From Chloroflexota bacterium (GTDB lineage: Bacteria > Chloroflexota > Dehalococcoidia > Dehalococcoidales > RBG-16-60-22): a DNA stretch of 14,306 nucleotides. Numbering within the stretch: the stretch's first letter is position 1; each line of letters starts with the position of its first letter. A program made the translations under genes and the position numbers. The DNA is taken from the NCBI GenBank assembly GCA_016190585.1, contig JACPQH010000018.1, forward strand, positions 1-14,306. The letters are read 5' to 3'. Below the pieces are notes generated by a model. That model ran no database searches, was not told where the DNA came from, and was given only the letters and a program-made list of their open reading frames with translations. This document shows, piece after piece, positions 1 to 7,380 of the stretch.

Positions 1-3
1 AAA

Positions 4-9
4 TACAAT
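4..9 (+). promoter_or_regulatory. Candidate -10 box upstream of the ferredoxin/AOR operon
   Basis: The hexamer TACAAT differs from the sigma-70 -10 consensus at one position and lies in an AT-rich stretch at the window edge. Any -35 box would be outside the window, so only half of the promoter can be judged. If it is real, transcription would start near base 16 and the transcript would carry a leader of about 95 nt that includes the hairpin at 40-87. Confidence 0.3.
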
Positions 10-39
10 AAGTTCGTTAGAAAAAAGGCAAGAACCGCA

Positions 40-87
40 AAAAATCGGGGTGAAAGGCCAAAGACGGCGGCTTCAAGCCCCATTTTT
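40..87 (+). terminator. Terminator-like hairpin in the leader (attenuator or upstream gene's terminator)
   Basis: Bases 47-50 (GGGG) pair with 78-81 (CCCC), and the stem continues inward through TGAA (51-54) with TTCA (72-75) and GCC (57-59) with GGC (69-71). The outer A-run (40-44) and T45 can pair with ATTTTT at 82-87, leaving C46 as a bulge. Read as an intrinsic terminator, it is a GC-rich stem followed directly by a T-run. It ends only about 13 bases before the ferredoxin ribosome binding site, leaving no room for a promoter between them. It is therefore either an attenuator in the operon leader or the terminator of a gene before the window. An alternative pairing of GGGTGA (48-53) with TCACCC (90-95) would exclude the first stem. 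Confidence 0.45.
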
Positions 88-99
88 CATCACCCTGTT

Positions 100-106
100 A
101 GGAGGG
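100..106 (+). promoter_or_regulatory. Ribosome binding site that selects the GTG start of the ferredoxin
   Basis: The sequence AGGAGGG lies just before an overlapping ATGTG. The ATG at 108 opens a different frame without ferredoxin motifs, whereas the GTG at 110 is in frame with the cysteine-rich protein. Spacing to GTG is short (about 4 nt) but far better than for the in-frame GTG at 50, which has no site and would put the hairpin inside the coding region. Confidence 0.6.
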
Positions 107-109
107 AAT

Positions 110-358
110 GTGTCTGTTAAAACCCGGTTTCGTAAAGTCGTGCCTCACGGCGAGAGGTGCTGCGGGTGTCATACCTGTGAGACGATCTGCTCCCTGGTCA
201 ATGACGGCACCTGCCAGCCCGCCATCGCTCGCCTGCGCGTTGAGTTCGACCAGTTTACCGGAGACGCCCAGATTGAGGTCGGTCCGCGTTGCACCTTGTG
301 CGGGGAGTGCATCAAGTGGTGCCCCACGCAGGCCTTGAGCGCCGCTTACTCGAAGTAG
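110..358 (+). CDS. Small 2x[4Fe-4S] ferredoxin, AOR-associated
   Basis: This is a predicted cytoplasmic electron carrier of 82 residues, probably the redox partner of the AOR-family enzyme that starts 10 bases downstream. Two full cluster motifs are visible: C17-x2-C20-x2-C23-x3-C27 and C61-x2-C64-x2-C67-x3-C71-P. Extra cysteines lie at 18 and 35. The spacing between the motifs (33 residues) is longer than in clostridial-type 2[4Fe-4S] ferredoxins and resembles the DmsB/HycB-like iron-sulfur subunits often found beside AOR genes. The GTG at 110 is chosen because a strong Shine-Dalgarno sequence lies directly before it; a longer form from GTG 50 is open but unlikely. The stop codon overlaps the ribosome binding site of the next gene, which suggests coupled translation. 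That it donates to or accepts from the AOR is inferred from position. Confidence 0.85.
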   Translation: MSVKTRFRKVVPHGERCCGCHTCETICSLVNDGTCQPAIARLRVEFDQFTGDAQIEVGPRCTLCGECIKWCPTQALSAAYSK

Positions 359-368
359 GAGTGACAGC

Positions 369-2261
369 ATGAATGGTTGGGTTGGCAAGATTTTAAAGGT
401 AGACCTCACGGACCGCAAGGTAACCGAGCTTGAGACATCGGCCTATCAGGAGTACATCGGCGGTCTCGGCATCGGTATGAAGATCCTCTGGGACGAGAAC
501 CCGCCGGACGTCGCCCCGCTCGACCCGGAGAACCGCCTGGTCTTTATGACCGGCCCGCTCACCGGCACCACCGCGCCCACCTCCGGAAGAATGGAGGTCT
601 GCACCAAGGCCCTCACCACGCCGCCGATGTGCACCCGCTCCGGCCTGGGCGGGGGATGGGGCCCGGAGCTCAAGTTCGCCGGCTATGACGGCCTCATCGT
701 CAGCGGCAAGGCGGACAAGCCCGTTTACCTGTGGATAAACCACGGTAAGGTCGAGTTCAAGGACGCCGCCCACCTCTGGGGGATGGACACCTTCGTCGTC
801 CAGAAAGAGCTTATCAAGGAGTACGGCCCGGACTCGCGGACGGTGTGCATAGGGCCCGCCGGCGAGAACCTGATAACCTTCTCGACCATCCAGAGCGAGA
901 CCGGCTACTCGGCTTCCAAGATCGGCGCCGGCGCCATCATGGGGGCCAAGAACCTGAAGGCCATTACCGTGCGCGGCACCGGCCCGGTGCAGGTGGCGGA
1001 TATTCCCGGCTTTATCGAGGTCACGCGGCAGGCCTGGGAGCTGCTCAACCGGCACCCCATCCGGGAGTTCACCACCCAGGGCCCCATCAACCGCGCCGTG
1101 ACTATGAATCGCAAATACCGCAAGAAGTTCGTTTCCTGCTTCGGCTGTCCCGCCAACTGCCGCGCCTGGATCGAACTTCCCGGCCTGGAGGGCGGCGAGG
1201 CCATGTGCGCCGGCGGCTGGTGGTACCTCTTCATCGGCTGCCGCGACGAGCGGGCAATCTGGGAAGCCAAGCTCCTGGTGGACAAATACGGCATCTGCGC
1301 CCATAACGTGCTGGACCTGGTGCGCTGGTACCTGGACCTGTTTAAAGCCGGCCTGATAACCGAGGAGGAGACCGGCATCCCGTGGAGCAAGTTCGGCACC
1401 TCGGAGTTCGTCAGCATCTTCCTGCGGAAACTGGCTTACCGGGAAGGTTACGGCGAGGTCATGGCCGCCGGCCCCCTGGAAGCGGCCAAGCTGCTCAAGC
1501 CCGAGGCCAGGCACAAGATGGGCTATTATTTCCCGGCCTACGGGCAGGGCGAGCACTACGAGATCCGCGCCTACCCGATGTACCTCCTCCAGTGGGCCTT
1601 CGACAGCCGCGACCCGCTGGCCGACACCCACGACTGGTCGACCTATCACTCCTGGCAGCACCTCTCCTGGCCCCTGGCGGTGTCCGGCCACCTGACCGAG
1701 GAGGACCTCAAGGTCATCGGCAAGCAGGTCTACGAATCCGAGGAAGCCTTCGATCCCTACAGCTACGAGAAGAAGGCCAGGGTCCTCGCCATCATGCAGA
1801 ACTCCTCCCGCCTGAAGAACAGCTTGGTGGTGTGCGACTGGATGTTCCCCATCTACACGAGCACTAACAGCAGCTACGGGTACAAGGGCGACCCCGATAT
1901 CGAGCGCCGGATATTCGGCGCGGCGACCGGCATCAACCTGGACCCGGTCGAGTTCCAGCGCGCCGGGGAGCGCATCTACAACCTGGAGCGCGCCATCCTG
2001 GTCCGCGACAACCAGCGCACCCGCAAGGACGACACCGTGGAAGACTACCACTTCGATGTCCCGGTGACCCGTCTCCAGCCCTGGGAGCCGGCTATCCAGC
2101 CGATGACGGCCGACCGGGAGAAGCTGGAGAAGGCTAAGGTCGAGTTCTACGAAACGCGCGGCTGGGATACCGAGACCGGCCGGCCGACCCGCCGGAAACT
2201 GGAAGAGCTTAATATGAAATACGCCGCCGACGAGCTGGCGAAACTCCGCCTGTTGCCCTAG
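369..2261 (+). CDS. AOR-family tungsten/molybdenum pterin oxidoreductase
   Basis: This 630-residue protein belongs to the aldehyde ferredoxin oxidoreductase family, whose members carry a bis-pterin tungsten (or molybdenum) centre and one [4Fe-4S] cluster. The N-terminal domain (about 1-205) has the family's pattern, including GGLGIG near 31, the SGR and GLGGGWGPELKFAGYDG stretches, and MGAKNLKAI near 190. Cluster ligands are C257-x2-C260-x3-C264 and, far downstream, C489. A first pterin-binding motif of the DxxGL(C/D) type is seen at D305-KYGIC310. The second, expected around C489, is degenerate (N484-SLVVC). The length is close to that of family members (about 600-650). The start has a ribosome binding site (AGGAG) overlapping the stop of the ferredoxin gene. 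Known relatives oxidise aldehydes to acids with ferredoxin; BamB-type relatives reduce aromatic acyl-CoAs. The co-operonic amidohydrolase and carboxylase give no direct hint of an aldehyde substrate, so the reaction is open. Confidence 0.9.
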   Translation: MNGWVGKILKVDLTDRKVTELETSAYQEYIGGLGIGMKILWDENPPDVAPLDPENRLVFMTGPLTGTTAPTSGRMEVCTKALTTPPMCTRSGLGGGWGPELKFAGYDGLIVSGKADKPVYLWINHGKVEFKDAAHLWGMDTFVVQKELIKEYGPDSRTVCIGPAGENLITFSTIQSETGYSASKIGAGAIMGAKNLKAITVRGTGPVQVADIPGFIEVTRQAWELLNRHPIREFTTQGPINRAVTMNRKYRKKFVSCFGCPANCRAWIELPGLEGGEAMCAGGWWYLFIGCRDERAIWEAKLLVDKYGICAHNVLDLVRWYLDLFKAGLITEEETGIPWSKFGTSEFVSIFLRKLAYREGYGEVMAAGPLEAAKLLKPEARHKMGYYFPAYGQGEHYEIRAYPMYLLQWAFDSRDPLADTHDWSTYHSWQHLSWPLAVSGHLTEEDLKVIGKQVYESEEAFDPYSYEKKARVLAIMQNSSRLKNSLVVCDWMFPIYTSTNSSYGYKGDPDIERRIFGAATGINLDPVEFQRAGERIYNLERAILVRDNQRTRKDDTVEDYHFDVPVTRLQPWEPAIQPMTADREKLEKAKVEFYETRGWDTETGRPTRRKLEELNMKYAADELAKLRLLP

Positions 2262-2324
2262 ACAATTCCCGATTAACCGGTACAGGGACCCGGGTACAAA
2301 TGCGCCGAATAGTTGGAGGTTTAA

Positions 2325-3719
2325 ATGGAAGATCTTACCATACGTAACGGTCAGGTTGTCACGCCTAACGGTATGGTAAAAGGCGGGCTGTCCGCCTCAA
2401 ACGGCATCATCACCACGGTCGGCGTGGACGCCTCGCTCCCCAAAGCCAGGGAGGAGGTGGACGCGGGGGGCAAGATTATCCTGCCGGGCACCATTGACCC
2501 GCACCTTCACCTGGGTTACCCCACCCGGGCGGGCAAAGGCGAGGCTATCTTCGCCAGTGATTTCGACACCGAGAGCCAGGCGGCGGCCGCCAGCGGCGTC
2601 ACCACCATCATCAGCACCGCCCTCTTCTGGGGGGCTGCCGGCAAGTCCAATATGGCCTGCGTCAAGCGGGCCAAGGACATCGGGCGGGAGCAGTCCCTGG
2701 TTGATTTCCGCATCACCGCCTATATCCTCAATCCCCAGCACATCGCCGAGGTCAGCGAGCTGCTCAATGAAGGCATCACCTCTTTCAAGTTCCTCACGGC
2801 CTACCGCGGCGAGGAAGCTCGCCAGGTGGGTATCTCCGATGTTACCTGGGGCCTGGTCTACCAGGGCTTCGAGGCCATCAGCAAGCTGCCCAGGCCGGCG
2901 ATGGCCATGCTGCACGCCGAGAACGTCGATCTCATGGAGGTCTTCTCCGAGCGGGTGAAGAAGAGCGGCCGGAGCGACCTGGCCGCCTGGACCGATACCC
3001 GGCCCGGGCTGTGCGAAGAACTTGACATATTAATCTCCGGCGCCATGGCCAAGGAGCTCGGCCTGCGCCTCTACTACCCGCACATCGGCTCCAACCAGGC
3101 CATGGAGGCCATCGGTTCGCTGTGCGGCCAGGGCGCCGAGTTGTTCGTCGAGACCTGCCCCCACTACCTGACCTTCACCGTGGACTCGCCGCTGGGCGCC
3201 CTGGGCAAGGTCAACCCGCCGCTCCGCACCGCCGATGACGTCGAGGGCATGTGGGAGGCCGCGTCCATGGGGCTGGTGGACACGCTGGGCACCGACCACG
3301 TGGTGACGTCGGCGCAGACCCAGAACAAGGATGAGCTGTGGAAGTCCACCCCCGGCTTCTCATCGCTGGGCCTGCCGCTGCCCATACTGACGACCTACGG
3401 CCTGGAGAACGGGCTTTTGACCTGGCAGCAGATCGCCGAGATGACCTCGGAAAATGTCGCCCGGCTGTTCGGCATGTATCCCACCAAGGGCGTCCTGGCC
3501 CCCGGCTCGGACGCTGACATCATTATCGTTGACCCCGAAGCGAAGTGGAAGGTCAACCACAAGGACTGGCTCAAGACCTCGGACTTCTGCATCTATGACG
3601 GCATGGAGCTCAAGGGAAAAGTGGGAAAGACCTTTGTCCGGGGCAAGCTGGTGGGCGAGAACATGAAAGCCGTGGCGCAAAAACCCTGGGGCAAGTTCGT
3701 CGAGCCTGTGCTCGAATAA
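2325..3719 (+). CDS. Hydantoinase/dihydropyrimidinase-type cyclic amidohydrolase
   Basis: This 464-residue member of the amidohydrolase superfamily should hydrolyse a cyclic amide, imide or related ring in the cytoplasm. All expected binuclear metal ligands are visible: H60 and H62 (DPHLHLG), the carbamylated lysine K155 (SFKFLTAY), H197 (MLHAEN), H253 (YPHIGS) and D324 (GTDH). The ETCPHYL and KVNPPLR segments are those of hydantoinases, dihydropyrimidinases and allantoinases. The N- and C-terminal parts (about 1-55 and 385-460) form the small beta-sandwich domain, with GVLAPGSDADIIIVDP near 387. Length matches D-hydantoinases (about 460). The ATG follows a clear GGAGG. It sits between the AOR and the carboxylase genes with a 63 bp gap upstream and 39 bp downstream. 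No dihydropyrimidine dehydrogenase or ureidopropionase is nearby, so a plain pyrimidine pathway is not supported by this window. Family is sure; substrate is unknown. Confidence 0.88.
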   Translation: MEDLTIRNGQVVTPNGMVKGGLSASNGIITTVGVDASLPKAREEVDAGGKIILPGTIDPHLHLGYPTRAGKGEAIFASDFDTESQAAAASGVTTIISTALFWGAAGKSNMACVKRAKDIGREQSLVDFRITAYILNPQHIAEVSELLNEGITSFKFLTAYRGEEARQVGISDVTWGLVYQGFEAISKLPRPAMAMLHAENVDLMEVFSERVKKSGRSDLAAWTDTRPGLCEELDILISGAMAKELGLRLYYPHIGSNQAMEAIGSLCGQGAELFVETCPHYLTFTVDSPLGALGKVNPPLRTADDVEGMWEAASMGLVDTLGTDHVVTSAQTQNKDELWKSTPGFSSLGLPLPILTTYGLENGLLTWQQIAEMTSENVARLFGMYPTKGVLAPGSDADIIIVDPEAKWKVNHKDWLKTSDFCIYDGMELKGKVGKTFVRGKLVGENMKAVAQKPWGKFVEPVLE

Positions 3720-3758
3720 CCATACCGGATTAAATTCATATGATTCTAGGAGGTTGGA

Positions 3759-5336
3759 ATGGGTAACAATGGGCTTCCGGAGCGAGTCCAACAACTCCGC
3801 GAGGCCAGACAGAAGGCGCTGCTGGGCGGCGGTGAAGACAAGATCAAAAAGCAGCATGAGAAAGGCAAGCTCACCGCCCGTGAACGGCTGAACCTTCTTC
3901 TGGACCCCGGCACGTTTGTCGAGTGGGACTCCCTGGTCGGGCATCAGCTCGGGGAACCCGGTGACGGCATCATCACCGGGTACGGCAAGGTTGACGGCCG
4001 GACGGTCTGCGTTTACGCCGACGACGCCACCGTCCAGGGCGGCACCATCGGCGCGCTGCACGGCGTCAAGATGTACAAGGTCGTTGAGCGCGCGCTCACC
4101 ATGGGCGTGCCCTTCGTCGGCCTCAACGATTCCCCCGGCGCCCGGGCGGAGAAGACCGACCGGCTGGGCACCCAGTGGGCGGTCGGCTTCGAGAAGAGCG
4201 GGCGCTCCATCTTCTTCCCCAACACCGAGGCCTCGGGCGTCGTCCCGCAGATATCGGCCATCCTGGGTGCCTGCGCCGGTATCGCCGTCTATTCCCCGGC
4301 CCTGACCGATTTCATCTTCATGGTCGAGGGCATCGGGCAGATGTTCATCACCGGCCCGCGCATCGTCAAGGCGGCACTCGGCGAGGAGATATCCTTCGAG
4401 GAGCTGGGCGGCGCCGAGATACACTCCACCATCTCCGGCACCTGCGATTTCTGGATGAAGAGCGAGGAGGAGTGTTTCCGGGACATCAGGCGGCTGCTGG
4501 GCTACCTGCCGGCGAACTGCCGGGAGGAAGTCCCCTATATCGACATGGGCGACGACCCCGAGCGCACCGAAGAAAAGCTGAACTCCATCGTCCCGGAGGA
4601 CCCCAACGTGGCCTACGAGGTCCGGGACATCATCCGGAGCCTGGCCGATGCTGGCGAGTTCTTCGAGGTCAAGGAGCAGTACGCCCCGGAGATGGTCACC
4701 GGCTTCGCCCGCATGAACGGGCGCACCGTCGGCTTCGTGGCCAACCAGCCGATGGTCTTCGGCGGCGCGCTCACGGTGAACGCCTCCGACAAAGAAGCCC
4801 GGTTCATCCGGTTCTGCGACGCTTTTAACGTGCCGCTGGTGCTCCTCGTGGACACCCCGGCCTATGCCCCCGGCTCCGAGCAGGAACAGCTCGGTATTAT
4901 CCGGCACGGCGCCAAGGTCATCTACGCGCTGTGCGAGGCCTCCGTGCCCAAGATCGTCATCCTGACCCGCAAGGTCTACGGCGGCGGCTGGCTGGGCATG
5001 GGTGTGATCGCCGGCCTGGGCACCGACTATGTCTACGCCTGGCCTTCCGCCGAAATCGGCATCATGGGCGCCAAGCAGACGGTCGAGCTTTTCTATTCCA
5101 AGCAGGTCGCCGAGGCGGCCGATCCTGACGCCATCCGGCGCGGCATCGAGAAGGACTTCCGTGACAACTACGCCAATCCCCTGATGATCGTCTCCCAGGA
5201 CAGCATCGTCGGCGTGCACATCGACGAGATCATCGAGCCGAAAGAAACCAGGTCGCGGATTATCAAGGATTTCGAGTTCCTGAGAGGCAAGAGGGTGAGA
5301 AGGTATCCCAAGAAGCACGGCAACATCCCTCTGTAG
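3759..5336 (+). CDS. Acyl-CoA carboxylase carboxyltransferase subunit
   Basis: This 525-residue protein has the tandem crotonase-like domains of the beta subunit of propionyl-CoA-type carboxylases, which moves CO2 from carboxybiotin to an acyl-CoA. The first domain spans roughly 20-260 (KGKLTARERLNLLLDPGTF near 30, then FITGPRIVKAALGEE and ELGGAEIH). The second spans roughly 275-510 (IIRHGAKVIYA, AEIGIMGAK), and the end, RRYPKKHGNIPL, is typical of the family. The pocket segments differ from canonical PccB: SGGAR is here S125-PGAR, DVPGF is D365-TPAY, and YGGAYDVM is Y407-GGGWLGM, which replaces the specificity aspartate with L412. Biotin carboxylase and carrier protein genes follow directly, so a complete enzyme is encoded. 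Start chosen at ATG after AGGAGG. Family is clear; propionyl-CoA should not be assumed as substrate. A decarboxylase role is possible, but no membrane beta subunit is visible here. Confidence 0.9.
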   Translation: MGNNGLPERVQQLREARQKALLGGGEDKIKKQHEKGKLTARERLNLLLDPGTFVEWDSLVGHQLGEPGDGIITGYGKVDGRTVCVYADDATVQGGTIGALHGVKMYKVVERALTMGVPFVGLNDSPGARAEKTDRLGTQWAVGFEKSGRSIFFPNTEASGVVPQISAILGACAGIAVYSPALTDFIFMVEGIGQMFITGPRIVKAALGEEISFEELGGAEIHSTISGTCDFWMKSEEECFRDIRRLLGYLPANCREEVPYIDMGDDPERTEEKLNSIVPEDPNVAYEVRDIIRSLADAGEFFEVKEQYAPEMVTGFARMNGRTVGFVANQPMVFGGALTVNASDKEARFIRFCDAFNVPLVLLVDTPAYAPGSEQEQLGIIRHGAKVIYALCEASVPKIVILTRKVYGGGWLGMGVIAGLGTDYVYAWPSAEIGIMGAKQTVELFYSKQVAEAADPDAIRRGIEKDFRDNYANPLMIVSQDSIVGVHIDEIIEPKETRSRIIKDFEFLRGKRVRRYPKKHGNIPL

Positions 5337-5368
5337 CCCGGGCATTAATAGCTGGAGGATATTAGAGG

Positions 5369-6901
5369 ATGTTTAAGAAAATCCTGGTGGCGAACCGCGG
5401 CGAGATCGCGGTTAGGGTGATGCGGGCTTGCAAGGAGATGGGCATCGCCACCGTCGCGGTTTATTCCGAGGCGGACAAGGACGCCCTGTTCGTGCGCTAC
5501 GCCGATGAGGCTTTCGAGATCGGCCCGCCGATGGCGACGGAGAGCTACCTGCGCATGGACAAGGTGCTCGAGGTGGTCCAGAAGACCGGCGCCGAGGCGG
5601 TCCATCCCGGCTACGGCCTGCTGGCGGAGAACGCCCGGTTCGTCGAGGCGTGCGAGAAAGCCGGCATCAAGTTCATCGGGCCCAGCAGCAAGGCCATGGC
5701 GGCCCTGGGCGACAAGCTCAGCTCCAAGGCCCTGGTCACCAAGGTCAACGTACCGACTACCCCGGGCACGGACGCGATCACCAGCCCGGAGATGGCGCAT
5801 AAAGCGGCCAAGGAGATAGGCTACCCCATACTGATAAAGGCCTCGGCGGGCGGCGGCGGCCTGGGCATGCAGATCGTGGAAAACGAGGCCGAGATGGGCA
5901 CGCTCCTGGAGCTCGCCCAGTCTACCGCCAAAGCCAGCTTCGGGGACGGCACGGTCTACCTGGAGAAGTACCATCGCCAGCCTCATCATATCGAGATTCA
6001 GTTTATCGCCGACGAGCACGGCAACTGCGTCCACCTGTGCGAGCGCGAGTGCTCCGTGCAGCGGCGGCACCAGAAGCTTATCGAAGAATCGCCCTCGCCG
6101 GTCATCACGCCGGAGGTCAGGGCGGAGATGGGCGCGGCTACGGTGCGCGCCGCCCGCGCCGCCGGCTACACCAACGCCGGCACGGCGGAGTACCTCTTCG
6201 CCGACGGCCATTTCTATTTCAACGAGGTCAACGCCCGTCTCCAGGTGGAGCACCCGATAACCGAGATGGTCACCGGGGTCGACCTGGTCAAGGAGCAGAT
6301 CCGGGTGGCCGCCGGGCTGCCGCTACAGTTCAAGCAGGAGGACATCAGGCAGAGCGGCTGGGCTATCGAGTGCCGCATCTGCGCCGAAGACCCGCTGGAG
6401 AACTTCATCCCCACCCCCGATAAGGTCAAGAATTACCGCTCGCCGGGCGGCATCGGCATCCGGGTGGACAGCGGTATCTACACCGGCTACACCATCCCCG
6501 CCTACTACGACTCGCTCGTCTCCAAGCTCTGCGCCTGGGGCCGGGACCGGGATGAAGCCATCGGCCGGATGAAGCGGGCCCTTTTCGAGTACGTCCTCGA
6601 GGGCCCCGTCACCAACATCCCGTTCCACCTGGCGGTGCTGGAAAACGAGGTGTTCCGCAAAGGCGACTACTCGACGAAGTTCATCCCGGAGCACCCGGAG
6701 ATAATGTACCGGACGCGGCACATCATCGACCAGAATATCGGCCTGAAGATTAAGGGCGGCAGCGATGCCGCCAGGAAGGCCGCCATTGCCGCGGCGGTGA
6801 TCGAGGACCTGCTCGTGGAAGAAGCGCCTGCGGCCGCCACCCAGTCATACTCGGGCTGGAGCTGGCAATCCAAGCTAGACTATATGGATAAGGGGTGGTA
6901 A
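5369..6901 (+). CDS. accC: Biotin carboxylase subunit of acyl-CoA carboxylase
   Basis: This 510-residue ATP-grasp enzyme carboxylates biotin on the carrier protein using ATP and bicarbonate. The N-terminal domain begins FKKILVANRGEIAVRVMRAC and holds HPGYGLLAEN. The ATP-grasp domain shows K157 and the glycine-rich loop GGGGLGM at 161-167. The segment ECSVQRRHQKLIEESPSP is typical. Catalytic R290, Q292 and E294 stand in NARLQVEHP. The C-terminal domain runs to about 450, followed by an extension of about 55 residues rich in alanine, longer than the roughly 450-residue bacterial AccC. The loop residue L165 stands where Lys or Arg is usual. It starts 32 bp after the carboxyltransferase gene (GGAGG upstream) and ends 6 bp before the carrier gene. 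The symbol reflects the enzyme type, not a proven role in fatty acid synthesis. Confidence 0.92.
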   Translation: MFKKILVANRGEIAVRVMRACKEMGIATVAVYSEADKDALFVRYADEAFEIGPPMATESYLRMDKVLEVVQKTGAEAVHPGYGLLAENARFVEACEKAGIKFIGPSSKAMAALGDKLSSKALVTKVNVPTTPGTDAITSPEMAHKAAKEIGYPILIKASAGGGGLGMQIVENEAEMGTLLELAQSTAKASFGDGTVYLEKYHRQPHHIEIQFIADEHGNCVHLCERECSVQRRHQKLIEESPSPVITPEVRAEMGAATVRAARAAGYTNAGTAEYLFADGHFYFNEVNARLQVEHPITEMVTGVDLVKEQIRVAAGLPLQFKQEDIRQSGWAIECRICAEDPLENFIPTPDKVKNYRSPGGIGIRVDSGIYTGYTIPAYYDSLVSKLCAWGRDRDEAIGRMKRALFEYVLEGPVTNIPFHLAVLENEVFRKGDYSTKFIPEHPEIMYRTRHIIDQNIGLKIKGGSDAARKAAIAAAVIEDLLVEEAPAAATQSYSGWSWQSKLDYMDKGW

Positions 6902-6907
6902 CAAACA

Positions 6908-7297
6908 ATGAGAAAGTTCAAGGTAACTATCGAAGACGAAACCTTTGAGGTCGTGGTCGAAGAGGTCAAAGCGGCCCGGCAGCCGGCAGGGCTAGCCCAG
7001 GCTTCGGCCGTCGGGGTGGCCAGGGCCGCGGTGGCGGCGGCGCCGCGGGCGGCCCGGGCGTCGGCCCCGGTCGCGGTGGCGGAGGCCGGCGCTCTCTGCG
7101 CCAGCTCGCCGTGCACCATCGCCTCCATCAAGGTGGAGGTCGGCGCCTCGGTGAATGAGGGCGACACGCTGCTCATCACCGAGTCCATGAAGATGCAGAC
7201 GCCCATCAACGCCAAGTGCGCCGGCAAGGTCAAAGAGATCTACGTCAAGCAGGGACAGTTCGTCAAGCGCGGCGCGCCGCTGATAATCCTGGAGTAG
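6908..7297 (+). CDS. Biotin carboxyl carrier protein subunit
   Basis: This 129-residue protein carries the biotin that shuttles between the two catalytic subunits encoded upstream. The biotinylation motif ESMKMQ places the acceptor lysine at K95, 34 residues from the C-terminus as is usual for biotinyl domains. Flanking elements are intact: a CTIASIKVEVGASVNEGDTLL stretch before it and a GKVKEIYVKQGQFVKRGAPL stretch after it. Residues 1-20 form a short N-terminal strand region, and 25-60 an Ala/Pro-rich flexible linker, as in Ala-Pro linkers of carboxylase and decarboxylase carriers. A GGGGTGG-like site lies inside the end of the biotin carboxylase gene, only 6 bp upstream, which suggests translational coupling. 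It is the last gene of the block and is followed by a candidate terminator. The motif has Ser where Ala is commonest, an accepted variant. Confidence 0.92.
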   Translation: MRKFKVTIEDETFEVVVEEVKAARQPAGLAQASAVGVARAAVAAAPRAARASAPVAVAEAGALCASSPCTIASIKVEVGASVNEGDTLLITESMKMQTPINAKCAGKVKEIYVKQGQFVKRGAPLIILE

Positions 7298-7335
7298 GCA
7301 AGCACATTCCGGCGTTCCGCCCAACAGGTTAGCAG

Positions 7336-7370
7336 GCGAGCGGGGGTTCCGGCCCTCGCTCTCTGTTTTA
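7336..7370 (+). terminator. Candidate terminator of the plus-strand operon
   Basis: GCGAG (7336-7340) can pair with CTCGC (7355-7359), with further G-C pairs inside after a one-base bulge, and the stem is followed by TCTCTGTTTT. It lies 38 bp after the carrier protein stop. The stem is short and the T-run interrupted, so the call is moderate; the strong hairpin at 7389-7412 may also stop transcripts from this side. Confidence 0.45.
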
Positions 7371-7380
7371 AAAATTGGTG

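Noticed and set aside
50..109. GTG at 50 as the start of the ferredoxin
   Set aside because: No ribosome binding site precedes it, the added residues lie in the hairpin, and the GTG at 110 has AGGAGGG in front.
393..2051. A 552-codon minus-strand open frame opposite the AOR gene
   Set aside because: Same reasoning: low-complexity translation, no ribosome binding site of note, and full overlap with a gene showing conserved cofactor ligands.
2325..3719. Dihydroorotase of pyrimidine synthesis or a reductive pyrimidine catabolism gene
   Set aside because: The sequence is closer in length and motifs to hydantoinase/dihydropyrimidinase, and no pyrimidine genes (dihydropyrimidine dehydrogenase, ureidopropionase, pyr genes) are in the window.
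3360..5345. A 661-codon open frame on the minus strand opposite the amidohydrolase end and the carboxyltransferase gene
   Set aside because: It lies antisense to two clear enzymes, has no family motifs, and its Asp/Gly/Val/Leu-rich composition is what the complement of GC-rich codons gives.
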